Part shown: positions 22,620 through 35,291 of the stretch, in pieces
Layout: every line of letters begins with the position of its first letter
Numbering within the stretch: position 1 is the first letter of the stretch
Assembly: GCA_030549775.1 (NCBI GenBank)
Contig: CM060181.1
Coordinates: forward strand, 32,648,753-32,712,752
Direction of reading: 5' to 3'
DNA length: 64,000 nucleotides
From: Tamarix chinensis
Lineage: Eukaryota; Streptophyta; Magnoliopsida; Caryophyllales; Tamaricaceae
Made by a program: the position numbers and the translations under genes
The notes under the pieces: model-generated
Databases searched by the model: none
What the model was told of the DNA's origin: nothing
The model's input: the letters and a program-made list of their open reading frames with translations, nothing else

Positions 22620-23900
22620 GAGGTTATTTTGGTAAAAGTGGTTTAATAAGGGTAAAATGGTAAATTATAAGAGTAAAGCGGTTAAAATGGTAGATGGGCA
22701 AGGAAGAAGGATATTTTAGTAATTTTACATGGAAAGGGGGTAACTTGGTATTTTTTTAGGTGTAAAAAAGGATTTTGGTGAATTAAACATAATGAAAAGG
22801 GTTTTTTGGTAATATTGTAAGTAAAATGGTAATTATGTAAAGTAAAAAAGGGTAAAATGGTAATTTGGTGTAAAAAAAGGGTATTTTGGTAAATATATAA
22901 AGTAAACGGGTAAAGTTGTAGTTTGGTAAAGGAAGGGTATTTTGATAATTATGTAATGTAAAAGGGGTAAAATGGTAATTTGGTATAAAGGAAGGGCATC
23001 TTGGTAATTATGTAATGTAAATAAAGAGGGTAAAATGGTAATTTGGTATAAAGGAAGGGTATTTTGGTAATTATATAAGGTAAAAGGGTAAAATGGTAAT
23101 TTAGTATAAATGAAAGGTAAGTTGGTAATTATGTAAGGTGAAAAGGGTAAAATGGTAATTTAGTATAAAGGAAGCATATTTTGGTAATTATGTAATGTAA
23201 ATGGGGTAAAATGGTAATTTGGTATAAAGGAAGGGTATCTTGGTAATTATGTAATGTAAAAGGGTGATGGTAACTTAGTATAGAGGAAGGGTAAGTTGGT
23301 AATTATGTAAGGTGAAAAGGGTGAGATGGTAATTTGGTATAAAAGGGTATTTTGGTAACTACGTAAGGTAAAAGGGTAATTTTGTTTAAAGGAGAAGGGT
23401 ATTTTGGTAATTTGGTATAAAGAAAAGGGTATGTTAGTAATTTTGTATAAAGAGGGGCAAAATGGTAACTATAATAATGAAGAAGGACAATTTGGTAATT
23501 GAACCTACTAAAAGGGCAACTTGGTAGTTCTAATAATGAAGAAGGACAATTTGGTAATTTAACTAACTAAAAGGAAAATTTGGCAATCTAACAAACTAAA
23601 TGGGAAAACTGACATGTGTAATAAGTATGAAGGGTGATTTGGTAATTTAATAAGCCTGAGGGGCAATTTGGTAATTTAAATAAGCATAAAGGGCAATACG
23701 GTAATTTAACCTACTGGATGGGTAAATTGGTAACTTAACAAGTATGAGGGGTAATATTGGTGATTTAATAAGTATAGAGGATACTTTGGTAAACTAACAC
23801 AAGTAAAGAGATGACTTGGTAATTTTGTAGACAAGGGATATTTTAGTAATTTTGTAAAGATGATAGGGTAAATTGGTAACTTGTGTTTAACATGTCAGTG
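22620..23900 (+). repeat. GGTAAAATGGTAATTT minisatellite, about 1.2 kb, nearly free of cytosine on plus strand
   Basis: Imperfect direct repeats of about 58 bp, each made of two halves of about 29 bp: GGTAAAATGGTAATTTGGTA then GGGTATTTTGGTAATTATG. The clearest copies lie at 22840-23400; farther right the units drift (GGGCAATTTGGTAATTTAA) but keep the GGTAATTT core. The plus strand is nearly lacking C, so the array is strongly strand-asymmetric. Short GGGGTAAAATGGTAATTT words occur singly in some plant LTRs (family knowledge); here they are amplified. Confidence 0.92.
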
Positions 23901-25342
23901 GATTGAATAAATTTCATATTAAGACATAAGTATCATTAAATCAAGATAAGAGTATTTGATAAGTTAGCGAGTATCACAAGAACTCGACATAACCTAGGGT
24001 TGGATGAATAATTAAGGAGGTGATATGGTGTTATATCATAATTACGCTAGGGGTGCCTGGTTAATAATTGTGCATGGAAATGTGTGTTAGATATGTTTGA
24101 AATATGTGTTAGGATTTTCTATATGCCATGATCCCTGATATGGAATGCTTGATTCTATGGTCGGTATATCTTTATGTCTCTAGATTTGTGGCCTTTCTAC
24201 TTCCGTTGAGGTGAATAAATGGACCTTTGAATAAGAATTGAATAAAGTACTAATTACGTAAAGTAAAAGATTATTGAGCCGGGCCCAGATTGGTCCACCG
24301 ATGAATAATAGTGGCCAGGTGCAAGATGTCTTAGAGACCGATCCACCGATGAATAATAGTGGTCAAGTGTGTTCTGCCCTATATGTTTCTGGTTCACTGG
24401 CTATAATAGTGGGGGATCCCAAGCTTAATAATCAAAATTTTGGATACTAATAAACTATAGGAAGACACTAATCACTTACAGTGGAACGCCATATGAGTTG
24501 GGGCTAGACCGGTCAACCCGTAAATAATAGTGGCCAAGTGCAAGGAGCCCTGGAGACCAATTCATCGGCAAATAATAGTGTTCAAGTGCGTGCTTCCCTA
24601 TATGTTTTCGATCCATTGGCTATAATAGTGGGGTTCCCTCACTCATATGAATATAATTCGCGAGATGATGATTGAATAATGATTAATTAATGGCTTAAGG
24701 CCTAGAAGTATTGATTTCACGTTATGATCTTTTAATATGACATGAGTTTGGCTTCAGTGCTTGTCCTTGCTTGGGTCTGTGATGGACTTACTAAGTACGT
24801 GGATGTTTTGTTATGAATTTCTTATTGTATGTGTATATTATTTATGCAAGATGTGTTGTATACAAGCCTGCCTTTCAGTTTGGTTTAAAGACTTACTCAG
24901 TACTATAGTATTGAATGGTTCCATTCATGGGCCCCTACCTATTTAATGGGTTTTGTCCCTTGCAAGTCCATTACAGGTGTTATCCAAGTGGGAAACGGGA
25001 AAGAGCGTAAGGATTACCTGGAGACCTTTAGGGTTTCACTCTTTGACCTTTTAATTCATAGTTTAAATGTAATTTTTATTCTTGTAACCACCATTGGTAG
25101 ATTCTATTATTGTAAAGAACCTATTTGCACTATTCTAATTTAAATAAATATTGAATTCAAACAAATTGTATTTTATTCCTTTAGCCTTAGCAGTTGGTAC
25201 TAGAACTGTAGGAGAAAATCAGTCTGATACTAAGTGTGGCGGTAATATTCCCAAAATTTACGGTTTTGCTTTTTGCTTCTACTATTTCTTTAAACAAAAT
25301 GAAATTTTTGAGTAGTGAATTTTGTAGATATTGTAATTGCCT
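23901..25342 (+). other. LTR-like sequence with a duplicated AATAATAGTGG module
   Basis: No supported gene. Two related modules at 24278-24415 and 24500-24637 each run from a GACCGGTC/CCACCGATGAATAATAGTGG word through CCCTATATGTTT to GGCTATAATAGTGGGG. Near 24893-24990 the words GACTTACTCAGTACTATAG and a TTAATGGGTT block, and near 25225 AAGTGTGGCGGTAATATTCC, resemble the 3' part of plant chromovirus LTRs. Two short plus-strand open frames (24761-24946 and 24946-25143) have no family resemblance and are not called. Confidence 0.5.
24278..24637 (+). repeat. Tandem-spaced duplication of a 138-bp module
   Basis: The modules at 24278-24415 and 24500-24637 are spaced 222 bp apart. Both contain AATAATAGTGGCCA(A/G)GTGCAAG and end GGCTATAATAGTGGGG. 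Divergence is clear, so the duplication is old. Confidence 0.75.
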
Positions 25343-26263
25343 TTCATTTCATGTCAAAATTCTTTCTCATTACTAAACCATAACCATACATTTCTTTGCT
25401 TTCTCTTAACCCCTAAACTTCCTCTTTTCCCTCTCTTCCATCTCCACTGGATCTCTCCTCTCTTATTGCTATTTACTTATGATTTTTTGATCTTCTTATA
25501 ATAATTCCTCTAACTCTTTCTTATTTTACTATTAATAAATACAGAGTTAGATTTAGAAGAAGATTGAGGGATTTAACCCTCCCCATAGTTTTCTCTTTTT
25601 ATAGTGGTTTTTGTAACACCTGCAAGTTATGAACTAAAAAAATTCATTTGATGAAAATTTGGAATTTTTTATTAAAGAAAAATAAAGGAATTTTACTGTC
25701 ACATTAATAATGAGAGAGGTGTGATCATTACTTTTGCCATACCTAATGCAAGGTAAAATGGAAGGATGAATGAAAGAATGCATGCTTTACTAAAAATACA
25801 ACAATGATAATGATAAAATGATGAGTGTAATAATATAAATGGAAGAGAGAGATTATAAGTCCGAACATTGGAACAAATTCCAAAGTTTAAATAAATAGAA
25901 AGAACTAATAGCATCCCAACGTAGTGGGAAAAATATATCTAAACTAGTTAGCCTAACTCTCAAATAAAAAGAAATGTAACTCTAAAACTCCAAGTAATGA
26001 CCAACTACTGACCCATGACATCATCCTTAACATACTCTAGATGATGATCATAACTTTACAAATCATCCTCGACTCATCGAACTAAAAGTTTGAGAATCAC
26101 GGTGACCACACAAATATAGTATGAGTATAGTGAAGTACTAGTAAAACAAACTACCTAAAAAATGGTAAGGGCTCATGCTGCTAATTGAGGTCAAGTGGTA
26201 ACGTGGTATAAAACATACTTAGATAACATAACTTCCAGGCTCATAAATATAATATGATAAATC
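25343..26263 (+). repeat. 0.93-kb direct repeat, copy 2
   Basis: Counterpart of 21631-22563. It includes a TGTAACACCTGCAAG LTR-start-like word at 25612, a pyrimidine-rich part (25380-25470) and a conserved stretch GAGAGAGGTGTGATCATTAC. The 2.8 kb between the copies contains the C-poor array. Confidence 0.75.
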
Positions 26264-28906
26264 ATGCTTGCACACAAATCACGGAATAAGTAATAATATC
26301 GATCATACATTGGATACACACAACAGGAACCATATAACAAATCTTTCTTTAGTGACCACATACTTTTCAATCATTAAGATAGTTCATTTCACCACACATT
26401 TTTATCTACCATGAACCAAATTCATGGCAGCATACACATTCAATGGGATACTACACTCATCACATGGGGTAAGGATATATTGAAAGGGCTTTTCTCCGAG
26501 GATACTTCACCCATCACACATCAAATACACCTACTACTAATGCTAACATAGGTTGGGATAAAACACCCGCCATATATGGTAAGAGTGAATTAAGGGGATT
26601 GTATTGGGAGTCAACCAACCACACCTTAAATGCATCTACAACAAGGGCTACACAAGGGTGGATAGCACACCCACCTAAAAAAATATACAATACAAAGTGC
26701 CAAGGGACTTGTATTGTGATACCTCACCCAATCGAGTTGGACAGTCATCCTATATCGGCCTATCACAGTATTATCCTACCCTAAAAGATATATGCATATC
26801 CCCTTTTCAAATGCAACCTAGTAGAGAAGAAAATAAGTGTTGAATAAAAAGTTAAAAACATAAGGTGATCTACCCACTAAATCTTAGCTAGATACCCTGA
26901 GAGATAGAGAAAAAGGCTCAAGAAAAACCTTAATTCCATTATTATTAAATTCTAAGTGATATCACAAATCCCAATTAATTCCATTAATAAGCACTTGGGT
27001 GTTTCCACATGATAGCACTAAACACAAACATGCCATATAAGCCCACCATTTAGGTGTTTAGAGGTTAACTAAACATAACCACACAAAGTTCATAATATTA
27101 TCATTTTGGTCCATGTTAAACATGATTGAAATTATAATTAAAATGTTGTAATTATATTAAGATATTGATATAGAAGTACGAAAGAGAGATTATCCAATAA
27201 CAAGCATGGAAAAGTTCAGGAGAACCAGCCAATCAACCACTAGGACTAGTTATAGGAACTAATTGATGGATTGGGCCAAGCTGGTCGATGCGTCCAAGGA
27301 GAGACCAAAAAATTCTAGTAAAAAAGTAACCCATCAATGGGTTAGACAAATGGAATGATTGTTCACGAATACCAGCCAATACATTCATCAAACCAATTGA
27401 CTGTTCAAATGACCAACTGATTAGGGCTAGCAACCTAAGTTGATTCTCACACAACCAATCGACTGTTTTGGTTAAAACAACACCTAGATGCACAAACCAT
27501 TCATAAAAAAACTCACAAAGATTTTCTAAAATAGTCTTACCATGGTCTTATATTGTAAAAAATATAAAAAGACATACTCTGCATATGAATTCACAAAAAT
27601 AATGGTAGGACTTAAAATTCAACAAGATCATGCTTGAATTTCACTAAAGTAATGCATAATATCAAAAAAAATTCTGACACATACTCTAGAACTTTAGTAA
27701 TTAAAACATGTCAACATGCTAGAATAGAAGAACTCAACATAATACGTACACATCCCCAAATATACCAAGATCTAAAAATCACAACAAATAACACAAAACC
27801 TTATTCCTATTAGGGATAAAAATGCGTTATCTCCAAGAAAATATTTTAGCATAAAAATACTCCTAACTTGATGATCTCTATCAAGATCCCATTTTTCTTA
27901 GAGAATCAAGCGTAGAAACCATTAAAAATCCTTTTCGAAACATAAGAAAATGAAATAAGAAGAAGGAGAAGGAAAAAAATGGTATAACACACCCTTTATC
28001 TTGAAAACATTTCTAAGGAGAAAACCTAGACCTTCAACCTTTCTCAAAACCTTAATCCTTCCTTACTTAAGAGAAACGTGGTAGATTTAAGGCTAAGATT
28101 AGGAGAATAAAGAATATATGAGAATAAAAAAAAAGGTCAAGAATAAAAGTGGAAAGCCTCTATTTTCCCCAATAGAGAAGAAGATGGGGGGGAAAGTGAA
28201 GGATACCGATAATTAGAAAAATTTACTGAGGTAAAGAGAGAAGAAAGAAAATGCATAAGGTAAGAAGTGGAAATAAACTATGAATGAAGTGTAAGGGAGA
28301 GATGGGTTAACATTCTTAAGGGGAGGATAGAGAAGAGGTTGATTTGGTTGAGTGTGGGCTATAAGTGTAGGAGAAATGCGTAACGAGGTGAGAGAGATAG
28401 AATGTAGTCAGAGGACATGTTAGATGGTTGGTAAGTTAGAGATGAGGGTGTAGGATGTCAAAAATCCAATCAAGGTTGCTAGAGAGAAAGGAAAGTGAAG
28501 GAGAGAAGCAATAATTGAGGAATGCCACAAAAGTGCATTTGGGAGAAAGTTTAGCTAAAGAAAATCATAGAATAATCTAAATAATGTAAAAATAATCTTA
28601 AGACATCAAAATATTCTTATTAGAATTAATATACCTTTTTATAAATATTAGAAAGATATTCAAACTAAAATAAAATTATACGATAACCTGTTGATAAGTT
28701 TGGATATATCAACTAAATGATTATAGGGCAATAAAAGTGTCACTTCCTGAGCATAGTAATTGTTCGGTTTGAGAAACTAATCAACTAGTACACTTTAAAT
28801 TCATATTTTTATTATAATTAAAAGACCTTTCAAAAACAAAAATAATTTATCTTGTGTAAAAATAGTTTTAAACATATTTTGAAAGATTTTATGGTGGAGT
28901 ATTATA
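26264..28906 (-). repeat. LTR-like fragment, minus orientation
   Basis: The plus-strand end GGAGTATTATA (28896-28906) is a degenerate complement of a TGTAATACCCC start, so the segment may be an LTR read on the minus strand. The region 27220-27480 has many CAACCAATCGACTG-type words, and 27950-28560 is purine-rich on the plus strand. Around 26430-26780 a loosely repeated GGGATACTACACCCATCACA motif occurs five times. No coding sequence. Confidence 0.4.
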
Positions 28907-29379
28907 TTTGTTGTTGACCTCTTAGGTTAATTAGTACCTTCAATCTTATTTTGATGATAAAAAATATATTTAGAAGAAATTAACACGATTATCTAAGTGT
29001 GTATGAGCTATTTTAATCACACAGATATCCACACATACTTATTAAAATGTTTTCTCGGGTATGACATTTAAAAGAGTAATTAAGTTTCAAAGCATAAGAG
29101 AAGATTATATTAAGACTACAAAAACTCAAGGCCTCAAGGTGTGTATTCCAAGTCTTAAGTTATCTTGTAAAGTTGTTTATGTATGACACTTTAGGTTTCA
29201 TTTTATTGGGATTTTTTAAAAGCATCCCTAAAATGTATTCAATATAAATTCCTTATTGATTTTAAATCCCAAATCTTTCTAATAATGTTTTTAAATAAGT
29301 TAGTTCCAATCAAATCTTGTTAATTGGTGCCAAAATAGATTGACTTATTTTGTTCAAACCTAAGGCTTAAACGTACAAA
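28907..29379. other. Unassigned AT-rich sequence
   Basis: No open frame, repeat or RNA gene recognised between two LTR-like segments of opposite orientation. Confidence 0.5.
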
Positions 29380-29930
29380 AAAAATCAAACAAATTTATTG
29401 GCTCATAAATCAATTGATTGGTTGTAAAATCGATTGTCTTATTGAAAAACTAATTGGTTGGTTTAACGAACTATGTTATGGATTTTACTCCTACAAATAC
29501 CCATCCAATCTCTATTTGAAAATTTTGACTGGTTCACAAACTTATCAACTAGTTTGACTAGCAATGATATGGGTTTTACTCCTAATTGAACCCATTTCAT
29601 CTCTGTTTTAGCACATTGATTGGTTCATCAAATTGATTGACTACTAATTAATAAGTTTGACTAACCATGATATGGGTTTTGTTGCTACCAAAATCCCTTT
29701 CATCTTTGTTTGACCAATTCAACTTTTTTAGCCAAACTGATCAACTAGTTTAACCAACTAGGATTAGGGTTAATAGAAAATGTAAAACGGTTTTGAGCCT
29801 AAGGATTAAACCAATCAGTTGGTTAATAGGACATATTGACTAGTTTACTAAACAATTTGGCTAGCTTTTTCCTAGTGACTAAACCATCAATAGTTTTCCT
29901 AAACTAATCAATTGGTATGATCATGAACTT
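29380..29930 (+). repeat. Imperfect repeats, about 95-100 bp, rich in GATTGGTT words
   Basis: The block ATGATATGGGTTTTACTCCT recurs in variants at about 29472, 29563 and 29666, each followed by a CCCATTTCATCTCTGTTT-like stretch and then by GATTGGTT/GACTGGTT...AACTAG words. The pairs of GATTGGTT and CAACTAGTT words are partly self-complementary. Confidence 0.75.
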
Positions 29931-31384
29931 GCATTTTAAGGTAATTTTTAGCTAAAGCCCCTGAAATCCATTTTGAGGTCATTTCTCACCTATTCTTCCT
30001 CTCTCTCCGTCTTCTCTCTCCTTTGGTGTCCATGGTTGTGTGCATGCCTCCGTACACCTTCTCCCCTGACTTACCTACCTCTACCATCATATGATTCCAA
30101 TCCACCTTCTTTATCTTCATCATTATCCTTCTTACACGTTGGTTCTCTACACTCAGGCCAAAGTTAACCATCCTTCTCTCCTCCCCTTTGATATGTCAAC
30201 CCCCAGACTCTATTACTATTAATTTTTTAAATCATTTTAACATTATCCTTCAACACTTTATATACTTTCTCTCTTTATCTTATTTTATTTTTCTATGTGT
30301 TTGTCATTCCCTCATTTTCTCTCCTTCTCCCCTTTATTAGAAAAGTAGCAGCTTTGCCTCTTATATTCCCTTCTTGGTAAGTTATTTTTCTCTCCTCTTT
30401 GCTCCTAATCTTAATCTTGACTCTCCCTTTTTTCGTTTTTGAACAAGAACGAATTAAATTATAGAGAAAGGTTGAAGTTCTGAGATTTCCTACTCTTTTT
30501 AACTTGATATTGAGAGAATGTTGAGTTATGCTTGTTCTTTTCTTATTTTTTTCATTTTAATTTTTGTAAGGTTTTAGAATGAGTTTTGATTGTTTTGATT
30601 CTTGGTTCTCTTAATAAATTAAGTGTCTTGGTAGAGGCCATCAAGTGAAAAGTATATTCTTGTTCTGTAAGATTTAGCTTGGAGTTAAGCTATCCTTATG
30701 CTTAATGTGACTAAGGGTTTATGTTTTTTTCATTATGGATTAATGTTCTTAATGTGTTTTATGTTGTATAAGTGTTATTTTTAAGTCATTTAAATGAGTA
30801 TGTGGAGTTTTTATACCCTTGAATATTGGAGAATGTTTTTTCATATTTTGATATTCACCATGATTTTTGTGAATTTAATATGAATAAGACGCGAATTGAT
30901 TTTCTACTACGTATCCATATGATTTTAAGTATGAAATGTGCCTTAGTATATGTTTTACAAGACATTACCATATGATTATTGTGGAAATCATTTGAATTTT
31001 TTAAAGTGTGATTTTTTATTTATGTTTAAGTGATATTTCTCTAAGACCAATCAAATGGTTAGCTAAACCCATTGTCTTGTTCTCATGGATAGTTGATTGG
31101 TTTGATGAACACATCAACCGACTTGTGTGAATAATTGATCTATTTGAGACACGAATATATTGGTTTCATGAATAATCAATTGATCTTAGAGACTTATATA
31201 CTTATTATTTTGTGATGAGAGTGGTTTTTGTCTCATCCTATACACATCGATTGATCAAACCAAACCCATCGACCAATTGTCATGAGCAATTGATCATTAG
31301 AACAAGTAGTCAAATAGTTTCCCTATGTTGTTTATTTTTATTTGATTCTAGTACACCCAAAATAGTTAAATAGTTTCACCTAAT
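29931..31384 (+). repeat. LTR-like fragment, plus orientation
   Basis: A C/T-rich block (29970-30340) with a downstream region like a leader, then a further cluster of CAATTGATC / GATTGGTTTGATGAAC words at 31040-31320. Mirrors the purine-rich blocks at 27.95-28.56 and 33.0-33.7 kb in opposite orientation. Short overlapping open frames at 29973-30171 on both strands are composition artefacts. Confidence 0.4.
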
Positions 31385-32335
31385 TTTGGCATGTATAATA
31401 TGATGTAGAAGCATTCCGATAGAAGTAAGAAAGATTGACGTTGAAGCATTCCACCTAACTAGTTCTTTAATTTTAAAGATTGACGTACGAATCATGATAG
31501 AAGTAAGAAAGGATCAAATTTGAAGATAATTATTTCTTCTACAATAAAGATAACATCGAAAATCTTATTAAATCAAGAGTTCAATGCATCTTTCTGATAT
31601 TAAATCTGAGTTTTCTACACAGAAATTATGAATGTTTTACCATATTTGTGCCACGCTGAATTTTTACATGTAAATGTATAAAGTATCATATTTAGTATTA
31701 TGGATGCCATTATCTTTTCATATTTATTAATTATGTTTTTATTTACTTATTTGGTAATTATGTTAAGATATTAGTTATTTAATATATTTTCTTAATATTA
31801 ATAAATTAGATAGGGCTTATCTTTTATCTTATGATGTATTTTTTTTTAAGATTTTAGAATTTAATTATTATTATCATAGGATTACATGGGTTACTATTCA
31901 TATAAATAGTGATTCAATTAATACTTTTTTATCTTATTTAGATTTAGTTTATCCTATTATTGATAAGGCTACATAAGGATGTGAATATTATCATATAATA
32001 TCCCATGTAACTCATTATTTGAGGAGGATAGTTGAATTGAGTTATTAAATTGATTTTTCTCTTGTTGAATCCCTATATGAGTTTCTTTATTCTATGTTTA
32101 CATTATCTATGTGAGTCGTGAACTAGATATCTGTCTAAATTATCTTCTCCATGTGAGTGATAATTTAGAAACCCTACATACCTTTCCTATCTAGGCTTGT
32201 ATAGAGTTATCTAGTGAATTTTACTATGTGTTTCTTCAATCAAGATCCTTTAAGAGTTATTTGTATAAGGCTTTCAAAGCAAATTTGCATAATTACTTTG
32301 TGTAACCCTTCATCCATATACTTAGTTTAGAATTC
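31385..32335 (-). repeat. 0.93-kb dispersed repeat, copy B (inverted relative to 13450-14390)
   Basis: The reverse complement of this segment aligns end to end with copy A; examples are AAATAAATATGAAAAGATAA and TTTGCTTTGAAAGCCTTATA. Copies differ at many sites and by indels. A copia-like LTR is one possibility. Confidence 0.75.
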
Positions 32336-34184
32336 GCCCTTTATTTACCATTATTACGTTGAATAACCTAAGCAATCCCACATGGTAAACAACAACATTA
32401 AAGTTAAGCTTCATGATTTAATACCACATAATATAATGAGGGGAAGTTAATGAGAGCCACATTCAACACCAATCGTTCACGTATAGCATAAACTCATCAA
32501 AAAGTCTAGATGACCACATAATACTAACTCAAAAATCATACAATTCATGGTAAGAAAGCTAGAGTCATGTAATTGATTAAGCATATAGGCATGCTTGATA
32601 CATAGAACCCCCATAATTTGATTACTAAGTCAACTTATGATGTAGATATATGATTCACTCTTATGATCAAAGCTCCATATGATGCCACATCTAATACTTG
32701 CAACCATCCATATTTGCAGCACATATATTAATATATCATATATCTATTAGATCATGATTTTCCATGGACATGCACTAAAACTCATAGGTGTTAAATACTA
32801 CACACATGAACACCGAACCTCATTATAGAATATAGAATTGTCTTACCTTAAGGTAAATATTTTAGTAAATAGAAAATATTCCTAACGCAATGTCTCACTA
32901 TAAGATCCTTGATTATCTAGGGAAATCTGGAGTCCAAAATGGATAAACATGCTTTCACAGTTTTAATTTAAAAAATACAATTAGAGAAGAAAGATAGAGG
33001 TGTGAACTCTCAATATATTTCCCACAAGATAGGTAACCAAGAGTAGCGAGGAGTAATAAATCTTCAACTTTATTAAACCCTTATTCTCCCTTTTTATATA
33101 GAAAACAAAGAGGAACTAAAGCAAATATTAAGAAGAAGTGAAAAATCTAATCCAATTGGAAGAATAAGGGATAGAGGCCTTGGGTCTTTGCAAGAATAAG
33201 AAAAAGGAAGGAGAGGAAAGGAGTCCTCCACACTTAGAAAGGTATGCCAAAGGAATAAGAGAGAAAGGAATAACAAGATTTTAGGTGGTGATAAGGATCA
33301 AAATCTTAGATCAAGAGGAAAATCTTGGTTCATTATACTAAAAGGAAGGGAAAATAGAACACCTTACATTGAGAAAATTTTAAGTGAGAGAAAGTGAAGA
33401 AGGATTTAATGAATGTGTGTAAGGATGAGAAAGAATCAGATAAGGAAAGTTACAAATGCCTACTAGTCGGCCAGAAAGAAAGGGGAGATAGGGCATTAAG
33501 TTGACTTCTAAGGGTGGAGTGAAGTGTTGTATATAAATGTGTAAGAGGGACACATGATGAAGTATGGGGTATGAGGGTTAAAGTCAAGCAAGATCAAACC
33601 AAGAAAGAGAAACAACTTGGTGAAAAGTTATACTTAAGCCAAAGGTGATAGGGAAAAAGGTTAGAGGAGAAAAGGAAAGTTGGAAGGTGCGGAGAAAGTA
33701 CCTCAAAATTCTTTTTTGGGGAGATTTTTATCTAAATAAAATCATATCAAGATCTAATTAATGTGAAAATAATCTCAAATCATCAAATTATGATAATAAG
33801 CAAAATGATACTCTAATTAGGAGTTTATAAACATTGGAAAAAGTATTAAAGTGAAATAGAGAAGGATTTTGGTATTGTAGTTTAACAAGTCAATGGGTTT
33901 GGGAAGCCAGTCGATTGGTTATGTAGGAAATGAAAATAAGGATCGCTAGACGTATGGGTCGACTGGTTTGGGTAACCGGTCGATCAGTATAATTGGAATC
34001 CCACATTTTTGCCCAAGTTCCAAGCCCTTCCTAAAACCAAAATCACTTTATTTTATATCAAAATAATTATAAATACATTTTTGAATAATGTTAGAATGGG
34101 GGTATTACACAAGGCTTAAGAATCAGTTTGAATAAAAAGAATAAACACTCGGAAAAAAATGTTACAAAATTTCAGGGTGTTACA
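32336..34184 (-). repeat. LTR-like fragment(s), minus orientation, with two nested LTR ends
   Basis: Two LTR-start signatures on the minus strand lie 75 bp apart: TGTAATACCCCCATTCTAAC (end at 34109) and TGTAACACCCTGAAATTTTG (end at 34184). Inside are a cluster of CCAGTCGATTGG / CGACTGGTTTGGG words (33880-33990) and a purine-rich block (33000-33700). No coding sequence. Confidence 0.55.
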
Positions 34185-35233
34185 ACTTTTGGACCACTTA
34201 TCCATTTATAAGGGTAGTATCATCCCCTAATACTATTTGTCTAGCCTTAAATTTCTCAAGTAAAGGATATTTTTTTACCTTTTTATATATCTAAGGGTTA
34301 GTAGATGGCTAAGCCTTCCTCTTATTCATTGTAATTTCTATAGTATCCATGTCCTTCCTTTTATCCTTCATTCTAAAGGATCACAACCTCAATCTTTAAA
34401 TGATGGGAGGAAGTTGGACAAGTTTCTTCCTCTTCTTCTATTTCTTTTTAGCCTCTAGAAAAATAAAGGGCTCATCACACTCCTAATATTTGATGATTCC
34501 TAGAATGATTACCTCATTTTCTTTTTTAGTGGAAACTATTTGAGAGTACTTCCATCCTTCTATCTTTTATTTTGGGTTTTATCATGATCATTTTATGGTA
34601 CCTGGGTTTAATCCTAGACGTTTTTTTGGATATTCCTTACTAGTGAGTTCTATATCTTGTAATGATACTTTGAGAGCTATTTGTGAGCGTTTTTCCTTTA
34701 ATTCTACTCTTTTTGTTCCTATTTTGGTACTTCCAACAATCTTCTTGGTTGTATTTATTTAATACTCATTATCTTATTTTTCATCCTTTTCTACAATATT
34801 AATTTCAACCTCTCATTCCTTTAATTTTAATACTTGTTGTGTACTCTTGAACACATTAATATCTTTTGTCATATTCTCTTTTGAATTGTTAGTTCAAGCC
34901 TTGTCTTTTTATCTTATTTCCAATTTACAATCTACTTTGTGTCTTTGTTCTGCTATAATCTCCATTGGTGTTCCCCACCTTAGGTGATGGTTTTTGTTCA
35001 ATAGTTGATTGGGGATTTAGTTGGAGATATTTTAGGTGGGGCAAGGTATATATAGAATTTGTGTCCATGATTTTGGCTAGATTTACTCCTAAGAGTAATA
35101 TATTTTGGAGAAGATGAAGTGGTGGATGTAGAGGAAGTGTGATGGGTTGAACATTTCTTGGTATAAAGGAGAGAGTTTAAAGGGAATTTGTTGGGTGATT
35201 AATCTAGTTTGAGATTAAAGAAGAAGATTGTTG
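34185..35233. other. Unassigned T-rich sequence
   Basis: T-rich on the plus strand to about 34900, then G-rich to the microsatellite. No open frame or family motif recognised. Confidence 0.5.
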
Positions 35234-35260
35234 AGGGAGTGAGGGAGGGAGGGAGGGAGG

Positions 35261-35291
<31 letters not shown>
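35234..35291. repeat. (GGGA)n(GA)n microsatellite
   Basis: About seven GGGA units followed by about thirteen GA units, uninterrupted. Confidence 0.97.

Noticed and set aside
22620..23900. CRISPR-like regular repeat array
   Set aside because: Repeats are continuous and degenerate without unique spacers, in plant nuclear sequence; it is a minisatellite.
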